Part shown: positions 35,793 through 44,645 of the stretch, piece by piece
How the letters are laid out: each line of letters begins with the position of its first letter
Position numbering within the stretch: position 1 is the first letter of the stretch
Assembly: GCF_009495355.1 (NCBI RefSeq)
Contig: NZ_VZAD01000091.1
Span: 35,974 to 99,973 of the forward strand
DNA from: Segatella copri
GTDB lineage: Bacteria > Bacteroidota > Bacteroidia > Bacteroidales > Bacteroidaceae
DNA length: 64,000 nucleotides
Direction of reading: 5' to 3'
Notes under the pieces: generated by a model
The model's input: the letters and a program-made list of their open reading frames with translations, nothing else
Told to the model about the DNA's origin: nothing
Databases searched by the model: none
Made by a program: the position numbers and the translations under genes

Positions 35793-37991
35793 TTATTCAT
35801 CCTTCATCATCTTCTCGTACTCTTCTTTCCTCTTCTTCATAGACGACTCAAACATGATGAGATCCGCCCTACCTATAGTAGTATACATCAGATAATGAGG
35901 AACTACCTTCGAAAAATCATATTTCAATCCTTCCACCTTCTCACCACCCTTGAGTTTTCTGTATAGCTCTGCCCTATTCTCAAAAGACATTGATAACATG
36001 TTTACCTTACCTAACAGCATCGGATCCATTGACTCTGGACTTTTCTTTTGAGCATTTTCCACTAGTGGTGTCATGATAAACGACGTCCTTAGTATATGAG
36101 AAATAAAGGCTAACCAGTTTCGGTGTATATCCTGCCGTGCAGCTTGATTCAGTTGATTCAGAATACGTATATACAGCGTTGATGATTCCATAACATCCAA
36201 AGGCAGATAAGAAGAAGTCACTGCAGATGCGCCCACTTCAAGAAGTGCATTGGCTACAGTATTTACATCATTATAACATGGAGCTGTATTGCATGCAGAG
36301 ATAAACACCAGCCTGGCTGATATTCCTCTTGTAGAAATGTCTTTGGGATACACCTTATCATCGCCCATGTATATAAAACTTTGATGATTTCTAAGATCCG
36401 TTCCGCCATGAGTATCAATAATCAACAAGTCCGGCTTATGCTGCTTAACAGCCTTTTCAAACTCATCTATACTCTGACAAACAACAGTTTTAGCACCTAA
36501 TGTCTGGGCGCAGATATCTGCTTTGTCTTGCCATTTCTTAAACGCATCTTCCCTACAACCATACACCACAAGAGTTTTCGACAAAATATCCTCAGGTATT
36601 CTGTAAATATTTGAAAACCTTGCTATACCATAGTGAGTCAACATCCCTGAAGATGGTGTTTCTGGCATACGGCAAACATCGTGTGTAAAGCCAAGTGGAA
36701 CTCCATTCACTTCCATCCACTCTATCGGGAGGTCTGTCATGGCTACTATCTGTGCAGGCATCTTTTCCAGCATCTTTGCCGTTTTAGGGGCCAACAGCTT
36801 TTGCGCCATCGTCTCTCCAACTTTATGGATGGCTTTATTGTATGCCATGCGGTCTTTAGAATAGGCCAACTGCATATTGTTCTTTGCACTTACAAACGAC
36901 AATTCCGTATTGAGACTTTTACAAAGTAAAGGCAATCGTAAATAGGGAGAAAAACGGAATGAGCAATGCAAATTCGCCACAATGTCTAGAAAGTCCAGTC
37001 TACTTACATGAAAGAGACGGATAAAGTCGTCTATTTTTCGAAGATCATTCTCTACATTTCCTACTTTGACATCATAGCAATAGTTGGGCGTCTGTTCCAT
37101 TTCTACCACCTTGTCTATTGATTGAAGTGGTTTCTCGCTCTTAGCCATCATCTTAAACAAATCCCTTACATCCTTCGTAGTATATGGTGCAGCAATAACA
37201 ATTGGCGGATAGTTCTGATCAGGGAATCCTATAGTTTTGCCAGAAGCCGTTTTAAAAGCATCCTGACATAATCCATAAAGCTGACTTAATATATCAACAG
37301 CTTTTTCTTGCCTCTTCCATCCATACATGTCCGCCAGAGCCTCTTGCGTTTTTTTGATCTGAATCTCTTTTTCTTTGTGACTATTGACATAAGAACCTAT
37401 ACCCCAGTTTCCCAAGGCAGATGCCAAAGTAAAGAAAGTGATGTTTGCTGGCCTAAAATATGGGAATTCAACACTACCACCACAAAGAGGCACACAAAGC
37501 GGAGTTTCAATGTCTTTCATCAACGGTTGCGCATACTCAAATAAGTAATCCCAGAACTCCTCAGCGGATGTCACAACCCTCGGCATGATAAATATCTCCT
37601 TCTTTTTCTCATCAAGCCAGAAAAGGCAGTTTTTAGTACAGACTCTCGACAGACTAATATTCATCTCAATGAGTTCATCATCGTTATCGGTGCAGATAAG
37701 AAACACATTCAACCCTTTAGAAAGCACCATACTGAATGATGGCTCTTCTATAGAATCATTAAATATGAAATCTACTTCCAATCCGCTTTTTTCCCCAGAT
37801 AGCATCACACGCTGCAAATAGTCGCAACCATGCAGATAATGATACACATTATGAGGCAAACTCGTCAAATAGTGAAGTAAGTTATGCCTCATACATAAAG
37901 GCGGGAGCGTAGCTATCGGATTAGGATCCGTCCTCCTACCCAACATCACAAAATAGTGAATAATGCCATATGTGAGGGCTGTATTTATCAT
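35793..37991 (-). CDS. CHAT-domain (caspase-like) protease, 732 aa
   Basis: The C-terminal half is a CHAT domain: LLIIDTHGGTDL with His528, LVFISACNTAPCYND with Cys567, and VANALLEVGASAVTSSYLPL after it, the His-Gly / Ala-Cys pattern of clan CD peptidases. The first 400 residues are unlike TPR-CHAT proteins and carry no repeat that I can see; they may sense a trigger. By analogy with other prokaryotic CHAT proteins it would be a cytosolic protease switched on during infection or stress. Upstream (58 bp) is a 27-residue TM peptide; downstream is a broken gene. Confidence 0.82.
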   Translation of the reverse strand: MINTALTYGIIHYFVMLGRRTDPNPIATLPPLCMRHNLLHYLTSLPHNVYHYLHGCDYLQRVMLSGEKSGLEVDFIFNDSIEEPSFSMVLSKGLNVFLICTDNDDELIEMNISLSRVCTKNCLFWLDEKKKEIFIMPRVVTSAEEFWDYLFEYAQPLMKDIETPLCVPLCGGSVEFPYFRPANITFFTLASALGNWGIGSYVNSHKEKEIQIKKTQEALADMYGWKRQEKAVDILSQLYGLCQDAFKTASGKTIGFPDQNYPPIVIAAPYTTKDVRDLFKMMAKSEKPLQSIDKVVEMEQTPNYCYDVKVGNVENDLRKIDDFIRLFHVSRLDFLDIVANLHCSFRFSPYLRLPLLCKSLNTELSFVSAKNNMQLAYSKDRMAYNKAIHKVGETMAQKLLAPKTAKMLEKMPAQIVAMTDLPIEWMEVNGVPLGFTHDVCRMPETPSSGMLTHYGIARFSNIYRIPEDILSKTLVVYGCREDAFKKWQDKADICAQTLGAKTVVCQSIDEFEKAVKQHKPDLLIIDTHGGTDLRNHQSFIYMGDDKVYPKDISTRGISARLVFISACNTAPCYNDVNTVANALLEVGASAVTSSYLPLDVMESSTLYIRILNQLNQAARQDIHRNWLAFISHILRTSFIMTPLVENAQKKSPESMDPMLLGKVNMLSMSFENRAELYRKLKGGEKVEGLKYDFSKVVPHYLMYTTIGRADLIMFESSMKKRKEEYEKMMKDE

Positions 37992-38049
37992 TATATTGTT
38001 GATTTTTGTAAGCGGTCACTTTAGGTACGTTAAGCCTTAATTTGAGTGC

Positions 38050-38133
38050 TTAACGAAAGATATAGCCTATGAGAGCTCCTATTGCAAAGGCTACAAAGAG
38101 AGAGAGTGACAATATGGTCATTGAAATATTCAT
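38050..38133 (-). CDS. 27-residue single-transmembrane peptide
   Basis: The minus-strand ATG at 38133 opens a 27-codon frame ending TAA at 38050. The sequence is one hydrophobic helix (ILSLSLFVAFAIGALIGY) with a basic end (IFR). It sits between the small caspase-like gene and the CHAT protease gene in the same direction, with 58 bp to the latter. Small membrane-active peptides commonly accompany defence proteases, but it could also be a membrane anchor or chance. Confidence 0.5.
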   Translation of the reverse strand: MNISMTILSLSLFVAFAIGALIGYIFR

Positions 38134-38252
38134 AATGTAAACAGAGAATACACTACATCACCATGAAGTGTTGCCAGTACAAAAGAAAAAGCATGCTGTT
38201 CGCTATTTGCTCTTAATTTCAATTGATATTGTAAGCATAATAATGAAAATAA

Positions 38253-38882
38253 TTAATGGTTAAAATCATTACGTGTCAAAGTCTCATCACCATACATACA
38301 AAGTGCTTCTCTGTTAGCAATAAGTATTGATTGCAAAATAATATTATCATTTCTTGAGCAGTTTTCAATTTGCGTATTATAATAAGTAATAGCCAGTTTG
38401 AGAGCTTCCTTTAAATTTATATTATCATTTAAGAAGGCAAATAAACAAGCTTGATCGCAATTCATTATAACGTTTGCATAATCCGGATCGCACAAGACTT
38501 GTGATTCTTCTTTAAATCCGACAAAAGCCAAGCAACCATCATCTACCAACTGTTTTCCTATATCCCTTGCAGTCAAACAAGCTGTAGAATAAACAAATGT
38601 ATCCTTAAAATGCAGAGTATTCTCCTTGGTTATGTAAGACTTTCCATTTGCCATAAATGCAAAAGGGTTACCATGAGTATAAACTGCACATATACATTTA
38701 TTATTTATATTTGACATTATCTGATTAACATTAGACATTGTGCAAATTTCGGAGCCAACCTCTTTTAGAACACAAACATCGTCTAACGACCCTATATTAT
38801 TAATTAGACTATTTTTACTATCTTGAAAATACGTACCTAATTTTTTGTCTTTTTCGTCAGTAAAGCTAATTACATCTATCAT
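38253..38882 (-). CDS. putative minimal caspase-like (clan CD) peptidase, 209 aa
   Basis: The whole protein is a single domain. CAVYTHGNPFAF places His70-Gly71, and FVYSTACLTARDIGKQL places Cys102 after an Ala, with DDGCLAFVGFKE next: the same His-Gly / Ala-Cys pattern as the CHAT domain at 35793-37991, but with no extra domains. Thus it is probably a C25/CHAT-like cysteine peptidase. The gene overlaps the receiver-domain gene by 17 bp and is the last of a five-gene unit with a histidine kinase, so its activity may be governed by phosphorylation of the receiver. Family call is by motif only. Confidence 0.62.
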   Translation of the reverse strand: MIDVISFTDEKDKKLGTYFQDSKNSLINNIGSLDDVCVLKEVGSEICTMSNVNQIMSNINNKCICAVYTHGNPFAFMANGKSYITKENTLHFKDTFVYSTACLTARDIGKQLVDDGCLAFVGFKEESQVLCDPDYANVIMNCDQACLFAFLNDNINLKEALKLAITYYNTQIENCSRNDNIILQSILIANREALCMYGDETLTRNDFNH

Positions 38883-39483
38883 TTTTCCTTATATCTTTAG
38901 TCAAACTATCAACTGCAACTTGCAATATCTGCTTTTCTAATTTAAGTCCCAACGGTGTTCTATTTCTTATTCGAACTAAAACATCATTTAAGGACAACAC
39001 TCCATCAGAAGTTGCCATATATGGTTTGCTGCGAAATTCACTATTGTGACTCTTAACCCATTGCTCTAAGACGCAATCCAATTCAGAAACCCATTTATTT
39101 TGAATTTTTGCAACGAGTTCCTCTGCTTTCCTTAAATCATCATTTTTTATAAAATACAATTTATCAGAATTAATCATTGCTTCTAACTCCGAATTTTCCA
39201 TTTGATTAAGAGAATTTGCAGACATCATGACAATACTTACAAGAGATGTTTTTTCACGAATTCTTTTCAATCCATCAACACCTTGCAGTCCCATATTAAA
39301 CTTGCAATCTAAAAATATTATCATTTTCTCCTCCAAATGTTCAAAGATGAAACCCAAAGCATATTCTACTGTTCTATAGGAAACAACATCTGCATTCAAC
39401 ACTTTTCTCTTCATCCACATAATGAATGGATCAGTTGGTTTCATATTGTCATCAACGATAATTATATAGAAATCTTTTTCCAT
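38866..39483 (-). CDS. response-regulator receiver-domain protein
   Basis: 205 aa. The first 120 residues are a REC domain: IIIVDDN (Asp11, Asp12), IIFLDCKF with phospho-acceptor Asp59, IVMMSAN with Ser88 and LYFIKND with Lys113. The C-terminal 80 residues are helical, with no DNA-binding domain that I can recognise. It overlaps the kinase gene at TAATG and the peptidase gene by 17 bp. Likely the phospho-relay partner of the upstream kinase; output probably by protein contact, not transcription. Confidence 0.83.
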   Translation of the reverse strand: MEKDFYIIIVDDNMKPTDPFIMWMKRKVLNADVVSYRTVEYALGFIFEHLEEKMIIFLDCKFNMGLQGVDGLKRIREKTSLVSIVMMSANSLNQMENSELEAMINSDKLYFIKNDDLRKAEELVAKIQNKWVSELDCVLEQWVKSHNSEFRSKPYMATSDGVLSLNDVLVRIRNRTPLGLKLEKQILQVAVDSLTKDIRKNDRCN

Positions 39484-41597
39484 TATTTTTTATTTTTAAA
39501 AGGCAACTCAACACGAATTGTCGTACCAATATTTCCAAATTCACTATCTACTACCTTAACATTTCCTTTTAAAGCTTGCACTCTTGATTTTACTATATAC
39601 AAGCCAACTCCAGCTCCACCCATATTTTCTGTAGTTGTATTGTATAAACCAAAGACCCAATCCCATTTTTCTTTTGGAATTCCAATTCCTGTATCTGAAA
39701 CTTCAATAACAAGATTATTTCTTTCTATAAAAGATGTACACTTTATTATTTTAAGTTCCGTATTTGTCAAAGCCTTAATAGAGTTGTCTATTATATTAAG
39801 CAAGATATCTTTTATAAATAATTTATTGCATTTAATCATTAAATTATTCGTAAATTGACATTCAAGCTTTATGCCTTTAGAGGCAAGCTTTAACTTATAG
39901 CCAGAAACTATACTATCAAACAATGCTTTTGAATCAAAATCCTCAAATGCTAGATTTGACTGAGAATAACTAAGCATATAATCAACAACCCTATTTAGGG
40001 TATTCATCTCCTCATAAATATCTTTGGCATATTCTTTAAACAACTCATCGTCTTCTGGATTTGGAAAAAACTCATAAAAATATAAAGTCATTCGCTCTAT
40101 TCGTGCCAAAGATGTCCTAACAGCATGTGTCACTTGAATAGCATATTCTTGCATTGACATAATGCTCAAATACATATTCTCTTTGTGCTTAAACTCTGTC
40201 TGCTCTTTGCTCTGCGCCTTCTGTAATTTTCTTAATTTTCCTTCAACCTTTGTTGCTTTGATATATAATGGCGACAAAACTTTTTCCAACTGCGGTTGTT
40301 GTTTTATTGCAGCATCAATTTCACTAACAAATTCATTGACTCCTGCGGAAACATCTTCCATTCTACGTGAAGATTCATTCTGTTCCTTTTTCTTAAGATA
40401 TCTTTTATATTGAGAAATAGAATCTAATTGAACTAAGATAAAATTCTTCAATTCACGATATTCTGGAGTATCAACAAAATCTTGTCTATTTGTAGCATCA
40501 ATTATTTTAGGATTACCATCCTTCGTTATTTCCACAAAGCCAATGATTTCTCGCGTACTTACCTTATAAAACAAGTCTTGCCATCTATTTTTCTCTATGC
40601 CTAAAATGTCTCTTTGCTTATCCACCTCTGACTCAGCCTCTGCAAATGGTGTTGTTATAAGTCCATCTCTATAGATTTTAATACCGTCAATATGACTATA
40701 GCGGTATGTTCGGTTATACACTTTTCTTGCATTGCCATCAAAGTAAAACAAGCTCATCTTAATTCCGCCAAAGGATTTTAACGAAACTCTCTGAACTACC
40801 AACTTCTCTGATTTCTCATCAAAAAGAAAACTTTCTTGATAAGCATCAGTAAAGGACAAATGACCAGAAAGAGTCGCAAGTTTATCTTCACCTATATTCA
40901 AGCATCGATCAGTTTCGTTATCAATACCATACTCATCAGCATAAACCTGAATCAAAAAAGGATATATTTGAGGATAATATGGAGATGTTATTCGAGAAGA
41001 TTCACGTAGAAAACGTTCAACATCACTCTTGGTCCACGCTTCTCGAATATGGGAAATCGTAATTTGGGTTCCAGAAATGCTATCATCATCACATGATTGA
41101 TACTGAAATTTATTATCAACATCAGTAAACAACAAATCTTGCTCTCCTTCTGCCATAGTTTGGTCCTCATATTTTGTCCAATCTATTGTTACTGTAAGCC
41201 ATTGTTTCTCTCCCTTTTTCTTTGTCTTGATTGTTATATAATCTCCTAGCTTATCAACGGCAAAACGCCCAATTCCTTTTTCACCGACACATCTTCTTGA
41301 ATATGGTGATGGAGAAATCTTGTTTCTACGCTTACTTGATGTTCCAATTACCATCCATTTATCACGGACATCCTCAAAAGACATGCCATATCCATCATCG
41401 TCTATGACAATAGAACTAACGCCTTTACTATCAGGACTAACATTATTAAAATGTACAGACACCACGTTTGCATTGGCATCATAGCAATTCTTCACTAATT
41501 CAAATAAGGCAGTTACTCTATCAGTAATAAGATCACGACCAATCAAACGAAAGGCGCTGATGTCAAATTTCCACCTAAGTGTTCCCGTATCCATCAT
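39483..41597 (-). CDS. double-GHKL histidine kinase
   Basis: 704 aa. An N-terminal HSP90/MutL-like GHKL domain has ALFELVKNCYDANA, VIDDDGYGMS and CVGEKGIGRFAVDKLGD. The C-terminus is a complete kinase: candidate phospho-His491 in VTHAVRTSLARIERM, N-box NIIDNSIKAL (about 601), G1 DTGIGIP (about 635) and G2 GGAGVGLYIV (about 660). A coiled-coil region (LRKLQKAQSKEQTEFKHKE) lies between. No transmembrane segment, so it senses an intracellular cue. One base after dcm and overlapping the receiver gene. Similar to the protein at 1-1920. Confidence 0.85.
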   Translation of the reverse strand: MMDTGTLRWKFDISAFRLIGRDLITDRVTALFELVKNCYDANANVVSVHFNNVSPDSKGVSSIVIDDDGYGMSFEDVRDKWMVIGTSSKRRNKISPSPYSRRCVGEKGIGRFAVDKLGDYITIKTKKKGEKQWLTVTIDWTKYEDQTMAEGEQDLLFTDVDNKFQYQSCDDDSISGTQITISHIREAWTKSDVERFLRESSRITSPYYPQIYPFLIQVYADEYGIDNETDRCLNIGEDKLATLSGHLSFTDAYQESFLFDEKSEKLVVQRVSLKSFGGIKMSLFYFDGNARKVYNRTYRYSHIDGIKIYRDGLITTPFAEAESEVDKQRDILGIEKNRWQDLFYKVSTREIIGFVEITKDGNPKIIDATNRQDFVDTPEYRELKNFILVQLDSISQYKRYLKKKEQNESSRRMEDVSAGVNEFVSEIDAAIKQQPQLEKVLSPLYIKATKVEGKLRKLQKAQSKEQTEFKHKENMYLSIMSMQEYAIQVTHAVRTSLARIERMTLYFYEFFPNPEDDELFKEYAKDIYEEMNTLNRVVDYMLSYSQSNLAFEDFDSKALFDSIVSGYKLKLASKGIKLECQFTNNLMIKCNKLFIKDILLNIIDNSIKALTNTELKIIKCTSFIERNNLVIEVSDTGIGIPKEKWDWVFGLYNTTTENMGGAGVGLYIVKSRVQALKGNVKVVDSEFGNIGTTIRVELPFKNKK

Positions 41598-41598
41598 A

Positions 41599-42678
41599 TC
41601 AATAATATATGCTTAAATGTTCCAATATACTTTGTGCTACCACCTCACCTAACACAGGAGGTACTGCATTACCTATATATCTAGAAGCTTTTACCAATGA
41701 AACTTTTTTTTCATCTTCAAAAAATCTATAAGACATAGGAAACGTTTGCAACAATGCAGCTTCTCTAGCAGAAATAGCCCTATTTTGTTCAGGGTGTCCA
41801 AAACGACCATTACCATAGCCTGTACATTGGGTTGTCATCGTAGGACTTGGCTCATCCCATTTCATTCTTCCATATACACTTCCAAAACTTCGTCCAGATT
41901 CTGACTTATGGCATTGAAGCTTTAAGTTCTCAGGCCATTCCTTCCAGCTTCCACCTTCTCTTGTCGCTTGAATACGACGTAGATTCAAAGGAGTTAACGC
42001 CGAAGATTGATGTAAATGATCTTGAAGGTTCATCCCCCCAGCCACTATAGGTGGAAGTTCTGCTATCGTTTGTCTTACAGTTTTATAATCCTTAGGATTC
42101 GTTATTATTGGCGGAATCAATTTAATTTCACCCAAACGAGAGGCAAGAAGAACCAGTCTCTTCCTTGTTTGAGGAATTCCATATTGAGGACAAAAGACTA
42201 TATTGACGGATACATGATAACCCTTGCTCTCTAATAATGCCACAAAATCACCCAAGACATCTTTCAACTTGAATGCTTTTATAGCAGGTACATTCTCCAT
42301 CGTAACAATATCAGGTTTTACTTCGGATACCAGTCTTCCAAACTCATACAACAAGTCATACTTGTTTGCATCTTTTTCTTTATTCTTAAATGCATAAGAT
42401 GAAAAAGGTTGACATGGAGCACAACCAGCCAAGATTCTCACAGAATTCTCATGATAAAGCGAAGTTATATCTTTTTTAGTTACCTCTTTGACATCCTTAT
42501 AAAAGAAAGGTGCCTCATTGTTATACTCATAAGCGAAGCGACAGGTTTTATCCAAGTCGAAACCACCCTGAATATGAAAACCTTTCGATTTCATACCATA
42601 GCTTAATCCACCAATTCCACAGAATAAATCTACCACATCTATTTCTGTATATGGTTTTCTTTTTCGCCCCCTACGCAT
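41599..42678 (-). CDS. dcm: C5 cytosine-specific DNA methyltransferase
   Basis: 359 aa with all major C5-MTase motifs: VVDLFCGIGGLSYGM (AdoMet), GCAPCQPFSSYAFKNK with catalytic Cys89, TMENVPAI, GIPQTRKRLVLLAS, and RYIGNAVPPVLGEVV at the end. The target-recognition region lies around residues 200-290. It overlaps the stop of the GHKL-TIR gene by one base. It would mark host DNA as self; no conventional restriction endonuclease is nearby, and the GHKL-TIR fusion takes that position. The symbol is by enzyme class, not target site. Confidence 0.92.
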   Translation of the reverse strand: MRRGRKRKPYTEIDVVDLFCGIGGLSYGMKSKGFHIQGGFDLDKTCRFAYEYNNEAPFFYKDVKEVTKKDITSLYHENSVRILAGCAPCQPFSSYAFKNKEKDANKYDLLYEFGRLVSEVKPDIVTMENVPAIKAFKLKDVLGDFVALLESKGYHVSVNIVFCPQYGIPQTRKRLVLLASRLGEIKLIPPIITNPKDYKTVRQTIAELPPIVAGGMNLQDHLHQSSALTPLNLRRIQATREGGSWKEWPENLKLQCHKSESGRSFGSVYGRMKWDEPSPTMTTQCTGYGNGRFGHPEQNRAISAREAALLQTFPMSYRFFEDEKKVSLVKASRYIGNAVPPVLGEVVAQSILEHLSIYY

Positions 42679-44552
42679 TACTTTACGATTTTAATAGAAC
42701 TAATCAATCTTGTCATATTGGTTTCCCTATCTTTTGGGGTATAACCTAACTTAACACATAAGCTTTCTATTTTTGCACAAAATAAATCTGCATTAAGTTT
42801 TGTCATGGAAACATTACCGTCTTCATCTACAATTGAAGTTTGCCATGTCACTGTATCATTCAATGGCTTTTCTGGTCTAAAATCAGAGATATTGATGATC
42901 TTATGATCAGCTTTTGTAATCCAAGCAGCTCCTATTTCCGCCATAGTTCCAAAAGAACCCTTAATATGCTCACTTGTAATAAAGATGACATATATCTTCT
43001 GATCAGAGTAACTATTAACAAAGAAATCTCTTAGATAGTCAAATATAGGCACATCTTCAGGTATTCTTGACACTGAATCATCACAATTTGAATAAATTAT
43101 CTCTTTTGCAGGAACACCATTAAATAATAAAAAATTATAAACCAGATCAGACAAAGATTTATCTGCACTTGTCTGACTAATCAATAATTTCTTTTTGGCA
43201 GAATCAACTTTCTTTTTTATACCAAAATCAGGAATATTATCATTGATTGCCTGATCTACAACTTCATGCACTTCTTGTGCGGTATATTGAGAATTCAGTT
43301 TAATTTTATCTGAAATAGCATTACCAGTTTTTCGTCTAAAATTATCAATAGCTCTTTTAAGAGTCTCCTCTTTTTTCTTCTGTTCATTCAATTGTTTTTT
43401 TTGAACAGAAGCATTTTTAAGTGCTGCATAAGTAGCCCTTTTATTAATGATTGCAGGCAATAATATCTTTCGAACATACTCTATAACTGCTTCATATCTT
43501 ATGTCATCGCTTTTATACCCCTGCCTATTACTTAAGGCCATATCTGGCAATTCAGAAAGTTCAAACAAATCTACATACAACTGACCAACAATGAAGGATT
43601 CAATCAAGGAGTTTTTACCAACTTTTGGCAATATATTAAACTCACCCATTTTCTTGTGAGCATACAAAGATATAAAATTATCTGGGAAATCAGACGTATC
43701 TTTCTTTCTACCTTTAGTTGTCTCATAGGCTCCAATCCAGCCATTTATTATAAGTTCATATGTTTTAAATTCACCTTGCGAATTTTTCATCCGAAGTGGA
43801 ATTTTATGACTATCTCTAACATCTATAAGAAAATCTTTCTTTTCCGCATAAGAGACCTTAACTTTTTTTGCTAATTCCTTAAATCCATCACCTAGAGTAA
43901 TAATAGAGCATAAGCTCTTGGCAAAAACCTCATCTAAACGTTCTATAATGTCATCCTTGCCATTAGTATTCACTATATGGATTCTAAAATCCTTGTCTAT
44001 CAAAGGGAATATGTTAACTATATTTCTTTTTATTGCATCATTGGTTTTATGAAGATGATATTCAGGATTCTTCATAATAATAGCAGTACCATGATTTTCA
44101 ACCTTTTTGAAGACAACATTCTGCTCACTTATTGCTTGTAGCGTTCCTCCTTCATGGGGGTGACGAGATAAAACAAAACCCGATTTTTCACCATCTGAAA
44201 TGGTCAAAATATCGACATTCTCCGATACCGATAGTGCAGCAAGCTTACCAATTCCTTTGCGACCCATTTTTTGCCTTCCAAGTTCTGTCAAAGAATCTGT
44301 TGCATTGGTTCTCGAAAGTTTTGCTACACCCAAATATTTTGCAATACCACCTTTACTATATGACATACCATGACCATCATCTTCAACACGAATGGCATTA
44401 GGTTCAGAGATTATATAGACATTGTGGGCATCAGCATCATAAGCATTGGCTATCAACTCTGCTAACACATAGTAAATATTGGTATACAAATTAGGACCCA
44501 ATAGCTCTAATATTCTTGGATCTATCTCTATTTTATACTTTTTCGTTTCCAT
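42678..44552 (-). CDS. GHKL (MORC/HSP90-like) ATPase fused to a TIR domain
   Basis: 624 aa. The N-terminal GHKL ATPase has YVLAELIANAYDADAHN (N-box), VEDDGHGMS and MGRKGIGKLAALSVSENV, close to bacterial MORC/MutL-like ATPases found with restriction-modification genes. A coiled coil (about 385-420) leads to a C-terminal TIR-like domain from about 454: KKLLISQTSADKSLSDLVY at the start and IFITSEHIKGSFGTMAEIG, with the putative NADase Glu near 539. The ATPase probably clamps DNA and activates the TIR, which would deplete NAD or make a signal. It is the first gene of the five-gene unit. Confidence 0.8.
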   Translation of the reverse strand: METKKYKIEIDPRILELLGPNLYTNIYYVLAELIANAYDADAHNVYIISEPNAIRVEDDGHGMSYSKGGIAKYLGVAKLSRTNATDSLTELGRQKMGRKGIGKLAALSVSENVDILTISDGEKSGFVLSRHPHEGGTLQAISEQNVVFKKVENHGTAIIMKNPEYHLHKTNDAIKRNIVNIFPLIDKDFRIHIVNTNGKDDIIERLDEVFAKSLCSIITLGDGFKELAKKVKVSYAEKKDFLIDVRDSHKIPLRMKNSQGEFKTYELIINGWIGAYETTKGRKKDTSDFPDNFISLYAHKKMGEFNILPKVGKNSLIESFIVGQLYVDLFELSELPDMALSNRQGYKSDDIRYEAVIEYVRKILLPAIINKRATYAALKNASVQKKQLNEQKKKEETLKRAIDNFRRKTGNAISDKIKLNSQYTAQEVHEVVDQAINDNIPDFGIKKKVDSAKKKLLISQTSADKSLSDLVYNFLLFNGVPAKEIIYSNCDDSVSRIPEDVPIFDYLRDFFVNSYSDQKIYVIFITSEHIKGSFGTMAEIGAAWITKADHKIINISDFRPEKPLNDTVTWQTSIVDEDGNVSMTKLNADLFCAKIESLCVKLGYTPKDRETNMTRLISSIKIVK

Positions 44553-44645
44553 ACTTCAATACTCAAACATTTTAATAACACTACATCTAGTTTTTCCCAG
44601 ATACAGCGTCACCATAAAATTACACGAATAATCCAGAAGTCAAAA

